DNA from: Methylococcales bacterium
GTDB taxonomy: Bacteria; Pseudomonadota; Gammaproteobacteria; Methylococcales; Methylomonadaceae
Reading direction: 5' to 3'
Assembly (NCBI GenBank): GCA_026398895.1
Contig: JAPLRZ010000051.1
Span: 1 to 37,122 of the forward strand
DNA length: 37,122 nt
Position numbers and translations under genes: made by a program. Position 1 is the stretch's first letter, and each line of letters starts with the position of its first letter. The notes under the pieces were generated by a model that made no database searches, was not told where the DNA came from, and saw only the letters and a program-made list of their open reading frames with translations. This document shows positions 7,375 through 17,600 of the stretch, piece by piece.

Positions 7375-8724
7375 TTATTGCGTACCACGTCTTGGATCAA
7401 ACGCATCCTGCACCGTATCAGCAAATAAATTAGCCGCCAGCACTAGGGCAAACATAAACACAAATGCAGCGGTTAATGACCACCAGACAATAGGCTCACG
7501 CGCCATTTCCAGCCTTGCACCATTAATCATATTTCCCCAACTGAATGTCGTCGGATCAACGCCGATGTTGATATACGACAGCACCGCTTCGGCTAATACC
7601 AACGAACTAAAATCTAATACCACCGAAATCAATACGATGTGCATGACGTTGGGTAGGATGTGGCGCAGCAGAATGGTGTGTTGTTTAACGCCCAGCGCGT
7701 AAGCGGCTTGTACATATTCCATTTCTCTTAATTTCAAGGTTTCCGCACGGAGCAAGCGGCATAAACCTGTCCAACTGGTGACACCTAAAATCAAGCATAA
7801 AAATAACAGCCGCGTGTCGGAACGCACCACTACGCTGGTGAAGTCAGCTTCATGATTTGCCATGTACACCTGCACCATGAGGATAGAGGCGGCAATCAGT
7901 AATACGCTGGGTATAGAGTTGAGCGTGGTGTAAAAGTATTGAATAACATCATCTACCCAACCGCGAAAAAATCCCGCCAATATGCCGAATATAATCGCCA
8001 TCGGTAACATGATAAGTGTGGTCAATGTGCCGATAATTAAGCCTGTGCGTATGCTTTTGACCGCTTGATAAAACACATCTTCGCCGACTTTGTCTGTGCC
8101 TAGGACGTGGTAATAGCCTGATAGATGAATCAGGATACAGCTTAGCGTTATTAGAATTAATAGGGTAGTAGGTACGGGGTAAAAGGTAAAAGGTAAAAGG
8201 TGAAAGCCGCTTTTTTTACCTTGCACCTTGAACCTTGCACCTTGAACTTTAATAAAGTATAACAATAAAAAAATTGCCGCCCCTTGCGCAAACCCCACTG
8301 CCGCTTTCTGCAAAATATCTGCTAGTTTATCGCTGTCATTGCTTAAATGCTGACCACCAAACTGCAAACGTGGATAGCCCCATTGTGTAGAGCCATCCGC
8401 TTGGGTCATCATTTCCTTGCTGAATAAATGGGTGGCAAACGGTGCAGAATAGGTTTTTTCGCCTTGTGTGCGTAGCGGTGTTGCCCAATAATCCAACGCA
8501 CTGATAATTTCATTACTCGCACCTTGTTGTTTGAAATGCACCGAATCCAGCAAACCAATCAGCACAAAAAACACCAGCACCATCAGCGATACCATGCCAA
8601 CCGAATTATTGGCAATCGTGTTTAATGGGCGTTGCAAATGTTCTTTACCGCGTAGTGCGAAACCCAACGCCAAAATACTGAGAATCAGTGCGCAAATTAA
8701 GCCATCCGTCCATAGAATAATCAT
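7375..8724 (-). CDS. yejE: ABC transporter inner-membrane permease, YejE/OppC type
   Basis: 449 aa, much longer than E. coli YejE (about 340). The core permease is clear: GTDKVGEDVFYQAVKSIRTGL, an EAA loop (YVQAAYALGVKQHTILLRHILPN) and a C-terminal VQDAFDPR. It would import short peptides or similar solutes with YejB. Residues about 160-182 (VQGARFKVQGKK...FTFYPVP) are encoded by heptamer repeats inserted in frame between two hydrophobic segments. Part of the extra length lies in the 50-150 region. The start overlaps the yejB stop (ATGA). No ATPase or binding-protein gene lies in the window. Confidence 0.85.
   Translation of the reverse strand: MIILWTDGLICALILSILALGFALRGKEHLQRPLNTIANNSVGMVSLMVLVFFVLIGLLDSVHFKQQGASNEIISALDYWATPLRTQGEKTYSAPFATHLFSKEMMTQADGSTQWGYPRLQFGGQHLSNDSDKLADILQKAAVGFAQGAAIFLLLYFIKVQGARFKVQGKKSGFHLLPFTFYPVPTTLLILITLSCILIHLSGYYHVLGTDKVGEDVFYQAVKSIRTGLIIGTLTTLIMLPMAIIFGILAGFFRGWVDDVIQYFYTTLNSIPSVLLIAASILMVQVYMANHEADFTSVVVRSDTRLLFLCLILGVTSWTGLCRLLRAETLKLREMEYVQAAYALGVKQHTILLRHILPNVMHIVLISVVLDFSSLVLAEAVLSYINIGVDPTTFSWGNMINGARLEMAREPIVWWSLTAAFVFMFALVLAANLFADTVQDAFDPRRGTQ
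8179..8246. repeat. heptanucleotide tandem repeats inside yejE
   Basis: Two blocks on the plus strand: GTAAAAG three times plus GTGAAAG (8179-8206), and CCTTGCA/CCTTGAA alternating four times (8219-8246). They resemble the heptamer repeats common in cyanobacterial and some proteobacterial genomes. The reading frame of yejE is kept through both blocks. Confidence 0.85.
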
Positions 8725-9698
8725 GACAAACGTACTCTCGGATCAACTAGCGTGTAAGAAATATCAGTGAGCAACAAACCAAAAATGTACAGCACCGACC
8801 CCAAAAATACCATTGCCCGCACAATGGCAAAGTCTTGGCTGTTAATCGCATCAATCGTATAACTGCCTAGCCCGGGAATACTAAAAAACGATTCCATGAT
8901 TAAACTGCCCATAAATAACAGCGGCAATACCACCACCACGCCCGTTAAAATCGGAATCATGGCATTTTGTAATACATGACGAAATAGGGTTTGCGTTTCA
9001 GTCAAGCCTTTGGCTCTGGCAGTACGCACATAATCTTTTTCCACTTCTTCTAAAAACAGAGTGCGATACCAGCGACCACCTGAACCTATGCCCGAAAACA
9101 CGCCGATTAATACAGGCAGAATTAAAAATTTAATTGAGGCAAAGCCATCATCATAGCCAGAAATCGGCACCAACTTTAATACTTTGGCAAACACAAACTG
9201 TCCGCCAATAATATAAAACAAGGAGGAGATGGACATTAACACTACGCACACTACCACGCCCGCTTGTTCCAGATAACTGCTACGAAACAACACCATCATC
9301 AACGCAAAACTAATATTGACCACCAAACCCAGCAACAAAGTCGGCAACGCTACCGCCAAACTGGGCAAGGCGCGTTGTTGAATATCATCACCGATATTCC
9401 TGCCACTGTCAGACGTACCAAAACGAAACAAAAACAAACCTACCGATTTAGTATAAAAAATCGTCTCAGTGACTTTCTTTTCCGCGACTGCTTCACTGTT
9501 CCATAACAACGGTTTGTCATAATCGTGTTGATGTTTCCAATTACTTACTGCGGCTTCGGTCACTCGTTTTTGTCCTAGCTGCATACGCGCCATATCATCG
9601 GGACTATTCACCACAAAAAACAACACAAAAGTCAAAATATTAACCCCCATTAACAAGGGGAACGCGTACAAAAATCGCCGAATAAGGTAACTGGTCAT
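8721..9698 (-). CDS. yejB: ABC transporter inner-membrane permease, YejB/DppB type
   Basis: 325 aa. The N-terminus (YLIRRFLYAFPLLMGVNILTFVLFF) is the typical first membrane helix of the DppB/YejB family. The permease domain contains the EAA-type loop DYVRTARAKGLTETQTLFRHVLQNAMIPI and ends SYTLVDPRVRL. It is expected to form a heterodimeric channel with the overlapping yejE. The E. coli operon is yejABEF; here only B and E are present, so the solute-binding protein and ATPase must be encoded elsewhere or be lost. Slightly shorter than E. coli YejB. Confidence 0.86.
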   Translation of the reverse strand: MTSYLIRRFLYAFPLLMGVNILTFVLFFVVNSPDDMARMQLGQKRVTEAAVSNWKHQHDYDKPLLWNSEAVAEKKVTETIFYTKSVGLFLFRFGTSDSGRNIGDDIQQRALPSLAVALPTLLLGLVVNISFALMMVLFRSSYLEQAGVVVCVVLMSISSLFYIIGGQFVFAKVLKLVPISGYDDGFASIKFLILPVLIGVFSGIGSGGRWYRTLFLEEVEKDYVRTARAKGLTETQTLFRHVLQNAMIPILTGVVVVLPLLFMGSLIMESFFSIPGLGSYTIDAINSQDFAIVRAMVFLGSVLYIFGLLLTDISYTLVDPRVRLS

Positions 9699-10015
9699 GG
9701 CAAGGGTTTCTAAAAGTTGGGTTTATGTTTCATATTGTAGCGATTTAGGTGAATCTAGTTTTAACAAATTGAATGGGAGTGCTTTTTTTGGGGTCGATGG
9801 AAACTATACCATCTAACCTCTCTTTCGAGGTGTTGCACTTAAATTTATATGAATTCGCGGCTGATAAAAATACTGGGCAGAAAAGTATTCGCTATGCTTG
9901 TATGTCTTTTTACACATAATTGTTCTTATGCTATGCTAACGAACACTTAAACAGACTGCAACTATAGGGATATAGCGTGTTGTCAATCAAAATAAAATCG
10001 CCATAGTGAGTGAAC
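9699..10015. other. intergenic region between divergent yejB and fdsG
   Basis: About 317 bp that must carry both promoters. A short inverted repeat, ACCTC/GAGGT, flanks TCTTTC near 9816-9831, and AT-rich sequence with TATGCT-like hexamers occurs around 9925-9945. No start site or operator can be assigned with confidence. Confidence 0.4.
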
Positions 10016-10489
10016 ATGACCGAATCAACGACTACCGAAACCGTACAAAGCATCATCGCTGAACTCAAAGATAAGCCAGGCGCGTTATTACCCCTACTAC
10101 ACGGCATACAGGACGCACTAGGTTATATTCCTGAAAACAGCGTTCCTGCTATTGCAGGGGGATTAAACTTGTCGCGTGCAGAAGTGCATGGCGTGATTAG
10201 TTTTTACCATTATTTCCGTGATACGCCAGCAGGCAAACACACGGTACATCTATGCCGCGCTGAATCGTGTCAGTCTATGGGTAGCAACGCGCTAGAAGCC
10301 CATGTTAAAAACACGCTAGGCATTGATTATCACGAAACCACGGCTGACGGGCTGTTTTCTTTAGAACCTGTGTATTGTCTGGGCAACTGCGCGTGTTCAC
10401 CCGCTATGCAAATCGGCGAAGAGATTTATGGTCGAGTATCGGCTGAATCATTTGATGAAATCATTAACGACTTAGGAGTAGAGGCATGA
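10016..10489 (+). CDS. fdsG: NAD-dependent formate dehydrogenase gamma subunit (NuoE-like)
   Basis: 157 aa from ATG 10016; a GTG two codons upstream is the alternative. A thioredoxin-like [2Fe-2S] protein with C80-x4-C85 (LCRAESC) and C121-x3-C125 (YCLGNC). It passes electrons between the catalytic subunit and the NAD-reducing subunit. The motif [12 protein letters not shown] and the pairing with a roughly 510-aa NuoF-like protein fit FdsG of soluble Fds-type formate dehydrogenase rather than complex I. Its stop overlaps the fdsB start by 4 bp. HoxE-like hydrogenase subunits are the main alternative. Confidence 0.85.
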   Translation: MTESTTTETVQSIIAELKDKPGALLPLLHGIQDALGYIPENSVPAIAGGLNLSRAEVHGVISFYHYFRDTPAGKHTVHLCRAESCQSMGSNALEAHVKNTLGIDYHETTADGLFSLEPVYCLGNCACSPAMQIGEEIYGRVSAESFDEIINDLGVEA

Positions 10490-12024
10490 GCATCACGGTT
10501 TATATTTCAGGTGACTCTACCGCTATTTCTATCGGTGCAAATCGCACTGCCGCAGCTGTGGTTAAAGAAGCAGCGCAACGGGGTGTAGAGATTAATCTAG
10601 TTCGCAATGGTTCACGCGGATTGTATTGGTTAGAGCCGTTGATTGAAGTGGTGGTTAATAATGAGCGGGTGGCTTATGGCGCAGTTAAGCCCAGTGATGT
10701 CGCTAGTTTGTTCGATGCTGATTTTTTGAATGGAGGACAACATCCACTTGCCTTGGGTAGCGTAGAAGAAATTCCCTATTTCAAAAAGCAACAACGCCTA
10801 ACGTTTGCGCGGGTTGGCATTACTGATCCAATCAGTTTGGATGATTATATTGCTCATGACGGTTATCGCGGTTTAAAAAACGCTTTGGCATCCAGCCAAG
10901 CCGAGGTGGTTAAACAAGTCACTGATTCAGGTTTAAGAGGACGCGGCGGCGCGGCATTTCCAACGGGCATTAAATGGAATACCGTTTTAAATACCCCATC
11001 CGAACAAAAATACATTATCTGCAATGCTGACGAAGGCGATTCAGGCACATTCTCTGACCGTATGATTATGGAAGGCGATCCATTTGTACTGATTGAAGGC
11101 ATGACCATTGCAGGGTTAGCGGTGGGCGCAAATCAAGGTTATATTTATTTGCGCGTTGAATATCCCCATGCCCATAAAGCCCTGAATGCCGCCATTGCTA
11201 AAGCCTACCAAGCCAATTATTTAGGCGATAATATTCAAGGCAGCGGCAAAAAATTTGATTTAGAAGTGCGTTTAGGCGCGGGCGCGTATGTGTGCGGCGA
11301 AGAAACGTCACTCATGGAAAGCTTGGAAGGTAAACGTGGTTTAGTGCGCTTCAAACCGCCCTTACCTGCTATCAGTGGTTTATTCGGTCAACCTACTGTG
11401 GTAAATAACGTCATTTCTTTAGCCTCTGTGCCAATTATTTTGGACAAAGGCGGCGATTATTACCGTGACTTTGGCATGGGACGTTCACGCGGCACATTGC
11501 CATTACAACTGGCGGGTAATTTAAAGCACACGGGCTTAGTTGAAATTGCTTTTGGTATGACCTTGCGCGAATTGCTGTATGATTTTGGTGGTGGTTCGGC
11601 ATCTGGCAGACCTATTAAAGCTGTACAAGTCGGTGGACCTTTAGGTGCATTCGTCCCTGAATCACAATTTGATACGCCCTTAGATTACGAAGCCTTTGCC
11701 GCAAACTGGACAGTGTTAGGTCACGGTGGCGTAGTGGCATTTGATGACACGGCAAATATGGCTGAGATGGCGCGTTATGCAATGGAGTTTTGTGCAATTG
11801 AATCGTGTGGTAAATGTACTCCTTGCCGTATTGGATCAACACGCGGCATGGAAGTAATGGACGACATCATCAACAATGTTGATCGTGAAAAAAATGTCGT
11901 CTTGTTGCGTTCATTGTGTGACACCTTATTGAATGGCTCACTCTGTGCCTTAGGTGGTATGACTCCCTATCCTGTGTTAAGTGCATTAAATCACTTTCCA
12001 GAAGATTTTGGCATTGATGGGTAA
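10486..12024 (+). CDS. fdsB: NAD-dependent formate dehydrogenase beta subunit (NuoF-like)
   Basis: 512 aa. An N-terminal thioredoxin-like region of about 120 residues precedes the NuoF-like core. FMN/NADH sites are [11 protein letters not shown] (about 150-160), [14 protein letters not shown] and [22 protein letters not shown]. The [4Fe-4S] ligands are [10 protein letters not shown] (about 438-447) plus a Cys near 487. It reduces NAD+ with electrons from formate, supplied through FdsG and the catalytic subunit FdsA. The usual fdsGBACD order breaks here: fdsA, fdsC and fdsD do not follow, and a small membrane protein and tRNA-His come next. They may be elsewhere in the genome. Confidence 0.88.
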   Translation: MSITVYISGDSTAISIGANRTAAAVVKEAAQRGVEINLVRNGSRGLYWLEPLIEVVVNNERVAYGAVKPSDVASLFDADFLNGGQHPLALGSVEEIPYFKKQQRLTFARVGITDPISLDDYIAHDGYRGLKNALASSQAEVVKQVTDSGLRGRGGAAFPTGIKWNTVLNTPSEQKYIICNADEGDSGTFSDRMIMEGDPFVLIEGMTIAGLAVGANQGYIYLRVEYPHAHKALNAAIAKAYQANYLGDNIQGSGKKFDLEVRLGAGAYVCGEETSLMESLEGKRGLVRFKPPLPAISGLFGQPTVVNNVISLASVPIILDKGGDYYRDFGMGRSRGTLPLQLAGNLKHTGLVEIAFGMTLRELLYDFGGGSASGRPIKAVQVGGPLGAFVPESQFDTPLDYEAFAANWTVLGHGGVVAFDDTANMAEMARYAMEFCAIESCGKCTPCRIGSTRGMEVMDDIINNVDREKNVVLLRSLCDTLLNGSLCALGGMTPYPVLSALNHFPEDFGIDG

Positions 12025-12060
12025 TTAGTTTTATTCGGTTACCAACTTGGAGCTGGAATC

Positions 12061-12342
12061 ATGGCGGAAGAAACTACACCAACACATGAAAAAATAGCGA
12101 AACGGGCGGAAGATATTTCGATGGTAGCGGGTGTGGTATCTGCCGCTGTGACTGTTGGTGCAACAATAGCAGCCCCCACTGGCTTATCAGCAATCACTAT
12201 CGCGCTTGGCATTACTAGCGCACCTTTAGTCGTTATGGCAGCACCTATTGTCGGTGCTGCTGCAACGGTGGCAGGTGTTGTTTCAAGTGGTGCATATTTT
12301 TATGCTAGATGGAAAAATCGCCAAAATTCTGGAAATCCCTAA
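12061..12342 (+). CDS. small Ala/Gly-rich membrane protein, unknown
   Basis: 93 aa. A charged N-terminus (about 18 residues) is followed by two long Ala/Val/Gly-rich hydrophobic stretches (about 20-50 and 53-80) and a basic tail (ARWKNRQN), suggesting a helical hairpin in the membrane. A ribosome binding site (GGAG near 12048) supports the start. It lies 36 bp after fdsB and may be cotranscribed with it. No family is recognised; holin-like or bacteriocin-like composition is only a compositional resemblance. Confidence 0.6.
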   Translation: MAEETTPTHEKIAKRAEDISMVAGVVSAAVTVGATIAAPTGLSAITIALGITSAPLVVMAAPIVGAAATVAGVVSSGAYFYARWKNRQNSGNP

Positions 12343-12395
12343 AATGCAGAGTGGTGTTCGGTGTGATATAGCCTAGTAATTAATAGGCTCAGTTT

Positions 12396-12418
12396 GATTA
12401 GCTAGTATCACACTAGCT
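12396..12418 (+). terminator. possible terminator hairpin after the fds unit
   Basis: TTAGCTAGT and ACTAGCTAA form a perfect 9-bp stem around a 5-nt loop, followed by CCTATTTTG. A second small stem, AGCCTA/TAGGCT, lies just before it (12368-12387). The T-tract is short, so this is tentative. Confidence 0.4.
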
Positions 12419-12429
12419 AACCTATTTTG

Positions 12430-12457
12430 TTGACATATTGACTAAGTATTCTATAAT
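12430..12457 (+). promoter_or_regulatory. sigma-70 promoter for tRNA-His
   Basis: TTGACA at 12430-12435 and TATAAT at 12452-12457, both consensus, separated by 16 bp. The GC-rich GGGCGGG just after the -10 resembles a stringent discriminator, as at stable RNA promoters. The predicted start is about 55 nt before the tRNA. Confidence 0.85.
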
Positions 12458-12518
12458 GGGCGGGTGTTTCGGCTAATTCCTTATGTCAAACATAGATGTT
12501 TTAATAATTCATATCGTG

Positions 12519-12594
12519 GTGGGCGTAGCTCAGTTGGTAGAGTCCCGGATTGTGATTCCGGTTGTCGCGGGTTCGAGCCCCGTCGCTCACCCCA
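12519..12594 (+). tRNA. tRNA-His (anticodon GTG)
   Basis: Full cloverleaf. The acceptor stem GTGGGCG pairs with CGCTCAC, and CCGGA-TTGTGAT-TCCGG is the anticodon arm with GTG at 12552-12554. The T arm GCGGG-TTCGAGC-CCCGT and an encoded CCA (12592-12594) complete it. A G at 12518 precedes the acceptor stem opposite the discriminator C, as expected for the extra G-1 of tRNA-His. Confidence 0.96.
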
Positions 12595-13022
12595 AATGAA
12601 GTAATTATAATCATCAGCGGCAGCAATCGAAAATCTGATTTGAAATGGTTGCCAGTGCTACATTTTACTTGTGTTTGAGGTGATTTTTCTAAATCGAACA
12701 CGCTCTAAGTCTATAAACGCTTGTTCTGTTCAGAATAAGTGCAATCAATATTAAACTGAAAAAATAATCCCATCTCTTTGTTTTTACTCAAAGCAGCAGC
12801 TTAAAAACATTTTTGTTTTATGCTCAACGCAAAAGATTCTTTGACCTTTCTAAAAACTCGCCACCCCTAATTATTGCTTGAAAATTGTAATGCGGCAAAA
12901 ATCCTAGAATTTTGTCAATGCTACGCTGAAATTCCTTGCATCATCTCAGCCTATATGCGTTTAAAAATGCAAAAGCAACTTTCCAAATAGCTCCAGAACT
13001 GACTATGAGGGTGTTTATGTTT
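12595..13022. other. non-coding stretch, nothing recognised
   Basis: About 430 AT-rich bases between tRNA-His and the end of the dehydrogenase gene. No gene, convincing terminator or member of the repeat families of this window was seen. Confidence 0.5.
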
Positions 13023-13853
13023 TTAAACTTTTCTAAGCAAACTATCCAACCATGACACAGGCAGAAATCGCTTAAGTGTGGCGAATAAATAAGTGGGAAA
13101 AGTAACGTAGTAACGTATTTTGGGATGTTTAGCTTCTAATGCGTGAATGACTTTTTCGGTGACAGCGTTGGCAGGCAAAGTAAACTGAACCGCTGCCCCT
13201 TCCTTTTGTAAACGTTCTTCCATAACCTTATAAGTTTCTTTGTGGACGCTGTGTGCGGCATCAATATTTTTCTGATACAAAGCCAGACTATTTTGTCTAA
13301 AGTTAGTTAAGATTGGACCTGGTTCTATCAATGAAATATAAATATTTGTGCCGTGTAGTTCCAAACGCAGGGTGTCGGCTAGCCCTTCTAGGGCAAATTT
13401 GCTGGCGTTATATGCGCCACGATAACGCATGGCAACCAAGCCCAATACTGAACTGCTGTAGATAATTCGTCCATGCCCTTGTTGGCGCATGATGGGAATC
13501 AGTAAATTAGTTAATTCGTGAGTACCAAATAAATTGGTTTCAAATTGATAGCGCAATATCTCACGGCTTAAATCTTCCACCGCGCCTGGCTGACCAAACG
13601 CGCCGTTATTAAATAGGGCATCACAACGTCCGTTGGTTAACGCCAGCATTTGAGTAACTGCTTGTTGAATGCTGAAACTATCAGCTAAATCCAATTGCAG
13701 GCTGATAAAACCCTCTTGCTGTAAACGAACAACATCTTTTGTTTGTCTTGCCGTTGCAATGACTTGATGCCCTCTATTTTTTAAGGCAACCGCACTATCG
13801 TAGCCAATGCCAGAAGAGCAACCTGTAATTAATATCGTTTTTGCTATTGTCAT
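13023..13853 (-). CDS. short-chain dehydrogenase/reductase
   Basis: 276 aa from ATG 13853, chosen because the protein then begins MTIAKTILITGCSSGIG, the normal SDR start. Longer readings run into the upstream gene. The cofactor motif TGCSSGIG covers 10-17, a structural NNGAFG (variant of NNAG) lies at 82-87, and the catalytic residues are S135, Y148 and K152 (YNASK). The C-terminal part resembles retinol-dehydrogenase-like SDRs that act on hydrophobic alcohols or ketones. It starts 8 bp after the DUF4124 gene ends, so the two share a transcript. Substrate unknown. Confidence 0.85.
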   Translation of the reverse strand: MTIAKTILITGCSSGIGYDSAVALKNRGHQVIATARQTKDVVRLQQEGFISLQLDLADSFSIQQAVTQMLALTNGRCDALFNNGAFGQPGAVEDLSREILRYQFETNLFGTHELTNLLIPIMRQQGHGRIIYSSSVLGLVAMRYRGAYNASKFALEGLADTLRLELHGTNIYISLIEPGPILTNFRQNSLALYQKNIDAAHSVHKETYKVMEERLQKEGAAVQFTLPANAVTEKVIHALEAKHPKIRYYVTFPTYLFATLKRFLPVSWLDSLLRKV

Positions 13854-13861
13854 GAGCGGTA

Positions 13862-14452
13862 CTAATTTTTTAATTCTTTCTCGGTAAGATAAAATGCTTT
13901 GCCACTGCTGCAATTAACCAAGAAACTCAGCAAAAGTTTAGTGCTTTTTCCATCCAATTCAGAGGCTTCAACTCGCTCACATTCACCAGACGCTAATGCG
14001 TTTTCGGCAGCAGCTCGTCTTAAATGTTCAATATCGGCGAGTCTTTCTTGAAAATTTTTGACCAATACAGGTAATTTATTAGGTACATAAGGCGGAATAG
14101 CAAACGGTGAATACTTTTTAGGATTAGCTTTGATGAGTGCTTGATTGCTTTCACTCTCAGCAATCGCCTGTTTATCAATAGCCGCTTGATTTTCCATTTG
14201 CTGTTGTTTGGTTAGTTTTTGTTCGTCAAGCTTGGCTTGTTCTTCCTGTTGCTTTGACTCCTGTTGTTGTTTTTCCTTTTCCAAATCAGTAGCACCACCC
14301 GTTTTAATATTCAGCGTACTATTAGCTATTCCTGCGCCACAAGGGCTATATTGATAGTCCTTTTTACCAGACGCATCAACGCATTTATAAATATTATTAG
14401 CAAAGACATAGGAAGATATAAAGCAGCCCAAGATAATCAATGTAAATCTCAT
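13862..14452 (-). CDS. DUF4124-domain periplasmic protein
   Basis: 196 aa from ATG 14452, which has GAGGA at 14460-14456. A longer reading from 14533 adds an unrelated N-terminus. Signal peptide residues 1-18 (MRFTLIILGCFISSYVFA) are followed by the DUF4124 core NIYKCVDASGKKDYQYSPC. Then comes a Gln/Glu/Lys-rich stretch, probably coiled coil (about 55-100), and a C-terminal region with two further Cys. DUF4124 proteins are common in gammaproteobacteria and have no settled function. First gene of a two-gene unit with the SDR. Confidence 0.78.
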   Translation of the reverse strand: MRFTLIILGCFISSYVFANNIYKCVDASGKKDYQYSPCGAGIANSTLNIKTGGATDLEKEKQQQESKQQEEQAKLDEQKLTKQQQMENQAAIDKQAIAESESNQALIKANPKKYSPFAIPPYVPNKLPVLVKNFQERLADIEHLRRAAAENALASGECERVEASELDGKSTKLLLSFLVNCSSGKAFYLTEKELKN

Positions 14453-14699
14453 TTTTCCTCCAAAGCAAGTTAGATTTGTTAATAGTAACACTAAGCTAGT
14501 GTGTCTAGGCATAAAAAGCTCATTAGCTATCATTACTAGAATAAGTTAACCATGTTAGTTTACACCATCAGTATAGACTAGCTAAAAATGTAGACTACGA
14601 TTCAATGAGCTGATTTTTCAAAATATTACTAAAAATAACTGAACCCATGTGTTTTTGTTTAAAATAATGACCATCAACGTGAATTGGGCTTGTATAGTT

Positions 14700-17600
14700 A
14701 TGATAAACCACCATTTACTTACCAAGATTGTCATTGCTTTGCTCATGGTAGGCAGCTTATTGGCATTGGCAACTTATGGTTTACCGATAGTATTGCGGTC
14801 AAAAATACTAGCCATCATAGAGCAACAAACCAGTAGAAAAGCCTCGCTGGAAAAGGTTCAGTTTACTCTATTGCCACTGTCTATTGAGCTACAAAATTTT
14901 TCTATTCAAGAAGCTGATGGCAAGCTATTCGCTGGCTTTGATAGTTTTTATGTAACAGTGAATTCTTGGCAGTCGGTCAAACAGCGCGTAGTAGTCATTG
15001 ATAAACTGGCGGTAGTAAAGCCCATTGTTCGTGTTATTAAAGAAAAAAATGGCAAGTATAATTTCGATAATCTATTTAAATCTCAAGTAAATAATCAACA
15101 ACACACACCGCTTTTTCCTTTAACTATCGGTAATCTATCACTGTCGGAAGGAAAGGTAGAGTGGGAAGACCAAGCCAACAAAGAGACTATTCAGTCGATT
15201 AAGCTCACTGTCGAAAATCTCAGCACGGCGGCTAATAAAAAATGCCAGTTAAGCTTGCAACTTAGCCTAGACTCAGGCGGACAACTGAACTGGCAAGGTG
15301 AAGCAAGCCTTAATCCGCTGCTATCAAATGGTCATATCGAGCTTAATGCGTTAAAACTACCCCACTTATTAACCCTCAGTTTGCCAGAACCGCTCGCGTT
15401 TAGCTTGAATGGCAATGTGTTATTTAACACTGATTACTACGTTAGTTATGTCGATCAGCACCTCAACTTTACTGCTGATAAAGCTAAAATGGAGTTACAG
15501 GATTTTCAGTATGCTGAAAAAGACTCAAATCCTATTCTGATTAAAACCCCTGAATTTATTCACGAAACTGATCTTAAGATAACTTATGCCGATAGTACAT
15601 GGTTATTTACCGCCAATAAATCGAAAGTTAGTCTGCGTGATTTTGAATTTTCCCAATTAACGCCAACGAAAACGTTCATCAAAGCCCCTAAGTTTACCCA
15701 CGAAACCGATGTTAAAATTAGCTATGCACATGATACTTGGCAATTTTTCGTCAATAACACTAAAGTTGAGCTGCGTGATTCACAACTCGTTTATTCAAAT
15801 ATTACCGTTAAAGTCCCAGAGACCGCATTAGAAACGGCTATCGATATTCGTCTTGTTGATGACAAAGTATTAGTAAGCACTAAACAAGGTAAATTAAACA
15901 GTCGTGGTATTCAATTATTTGAACAAGCTCAGGACAAGTCACTCATAGACATCGCCGACTTAGCACTGAATGGCGTTGACTTTACGTTAAACGAACAACA
16001 GCTTGCGATTGAATCCCTGTTAGCAAAAGATGCTGATTTTCGTACTTGGCTAAACCCCAAAGGTATTTTCAATTATCAGACTTTATTCACTCCAGCCAAA
16101 ACGACACCCACTATCAGCACCAACGAATTAACATCGACACCACTGGCGATTAAAATTAATACCATCGCGCTTACTAATTTTGGTACGACCTTTGAAGATA
16201 AAACCCAAACCAAGCCTGTTATGGTCACGCTCAAACCTATTGATTTTAAACTCACAGCTTATAGCAATAAAACAGGCGTGAAATTACCTTTTCAGTTAAT
16301 GGTTGGAATTAATAAAACAGGTAGTATTCAAGTTAACGGCGACACCGTTGTTGAACCGTTCGCAACAAATTTATCGATTAATGCCAAAGCGATAAACTTA
16401 GAACCCTTTCAATCCTACCTAGAAAAAATCGCCCATTTAGATATAATCGATGGGCAGTTGACAACGACAGGCAAACTCGCTGTCGCTATGCCTACAAACC
16501 AGCCGCTAGACCTTAAATTTACGGGTGATTCCAGTATCAGCCAATTAATCACTCGCGATCAAAAATTCCACAAAGATTTCATCACTTGGAAAACCTTAAC
16601 CTTAAAAGCTTTGAGTGTTGATTTACAAAAAAACAGTTATACCGCTGACACACTAATTATTGATAAACCCTACACGCGAGTGACTATCAAGAAAGACAAA
16701 TCCGTCAATTTTTCAGACATATTCATTGCTGATCCAGAACCCAGTAAAATTCCCACTAAAGCAAGCGTTCAGCCCCCAGCTTATTTTAAATTGGCTAACA
16801 TTCAAATCATTGATGGCTCTTCTGATTTTGCCGATAACTCACTGATTTTACCTTTTGCTGCACAAATTAAAGGTTTGGACGGCGGTGCGAGTGATATTTC
16901 CTCCGATCAAAAATCCACCATCAAACTATCGTTAAAAGGCAATGCCTACGATTTGTCCCCCGTAGATATTGATGGTCATATCAGCCCTTATTTGGGGGAT
17001 TACGATTTAAATTTAAACTTTAAAGGAATGCCCATGCCGTTAATTTCACCTTACATGGTGCAGTTTGCAGGCTATAAAGTTGAAAAAGGTAAATTAACCC
17101 TAGGGTTAAAATATAAAGTCGTCAACGAAGAACTGACAGCAAGTAACAGTATATTGATTGATCAATTTGAACTAGGTGAAAAAGTTGACAACCCCAAAGC
17201 CGTTTCATTGCCTTTGGAGTTTGCCGTTGCCTTACTTAAAGATAGCGATGGCAAAATAAAAATTAATGTGCCGATTACGGGTAGTCTCAACAACCCGCAA
17301 TTTGATATGGGCGAGATTATCGTAGATGCGTTGGAAAATACCCTAAGCAAAATAATCTCCTCACCTTTTCGCGCTATTGCATCGCTTGCTGATACTGAAG
17401 AAGATATGAGTACCATCAGCTTTAGCGCGGGTAATGCAATCTTGGATAAGACCCAACAAGAAAAACTCGCCGCATTAGCTAAAATACTAAAAGAGCGACC
17501 CGTATTGATTTTAGATATAAAAGGCACGGCATTCCAAACTCAAGATTGGCCAGCCCTACGAGAAGCCGCTTTGTATGATCAACTCAAAAAAATAAGAGCC

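Noticed and set aside
8179..8246. CRISPR-like array
   Set aside because: The units are contiguous heptamers without spacers; no CRISPR array was seen anywhere in the window.
10016..12024. Complex I subunits nuoE/nuoF
   Set aside because: The N-terminal thioredoxin-like extension of the NuoF-like protein and lack of other nuo genes fit FdsG/FdsB better.
12501..12701. Minus-strand reading frame of 66 codons (GARTRDNRNHNPG)
   Set aside because: It is the antisense of tRNA-His, a well known spurious translation.
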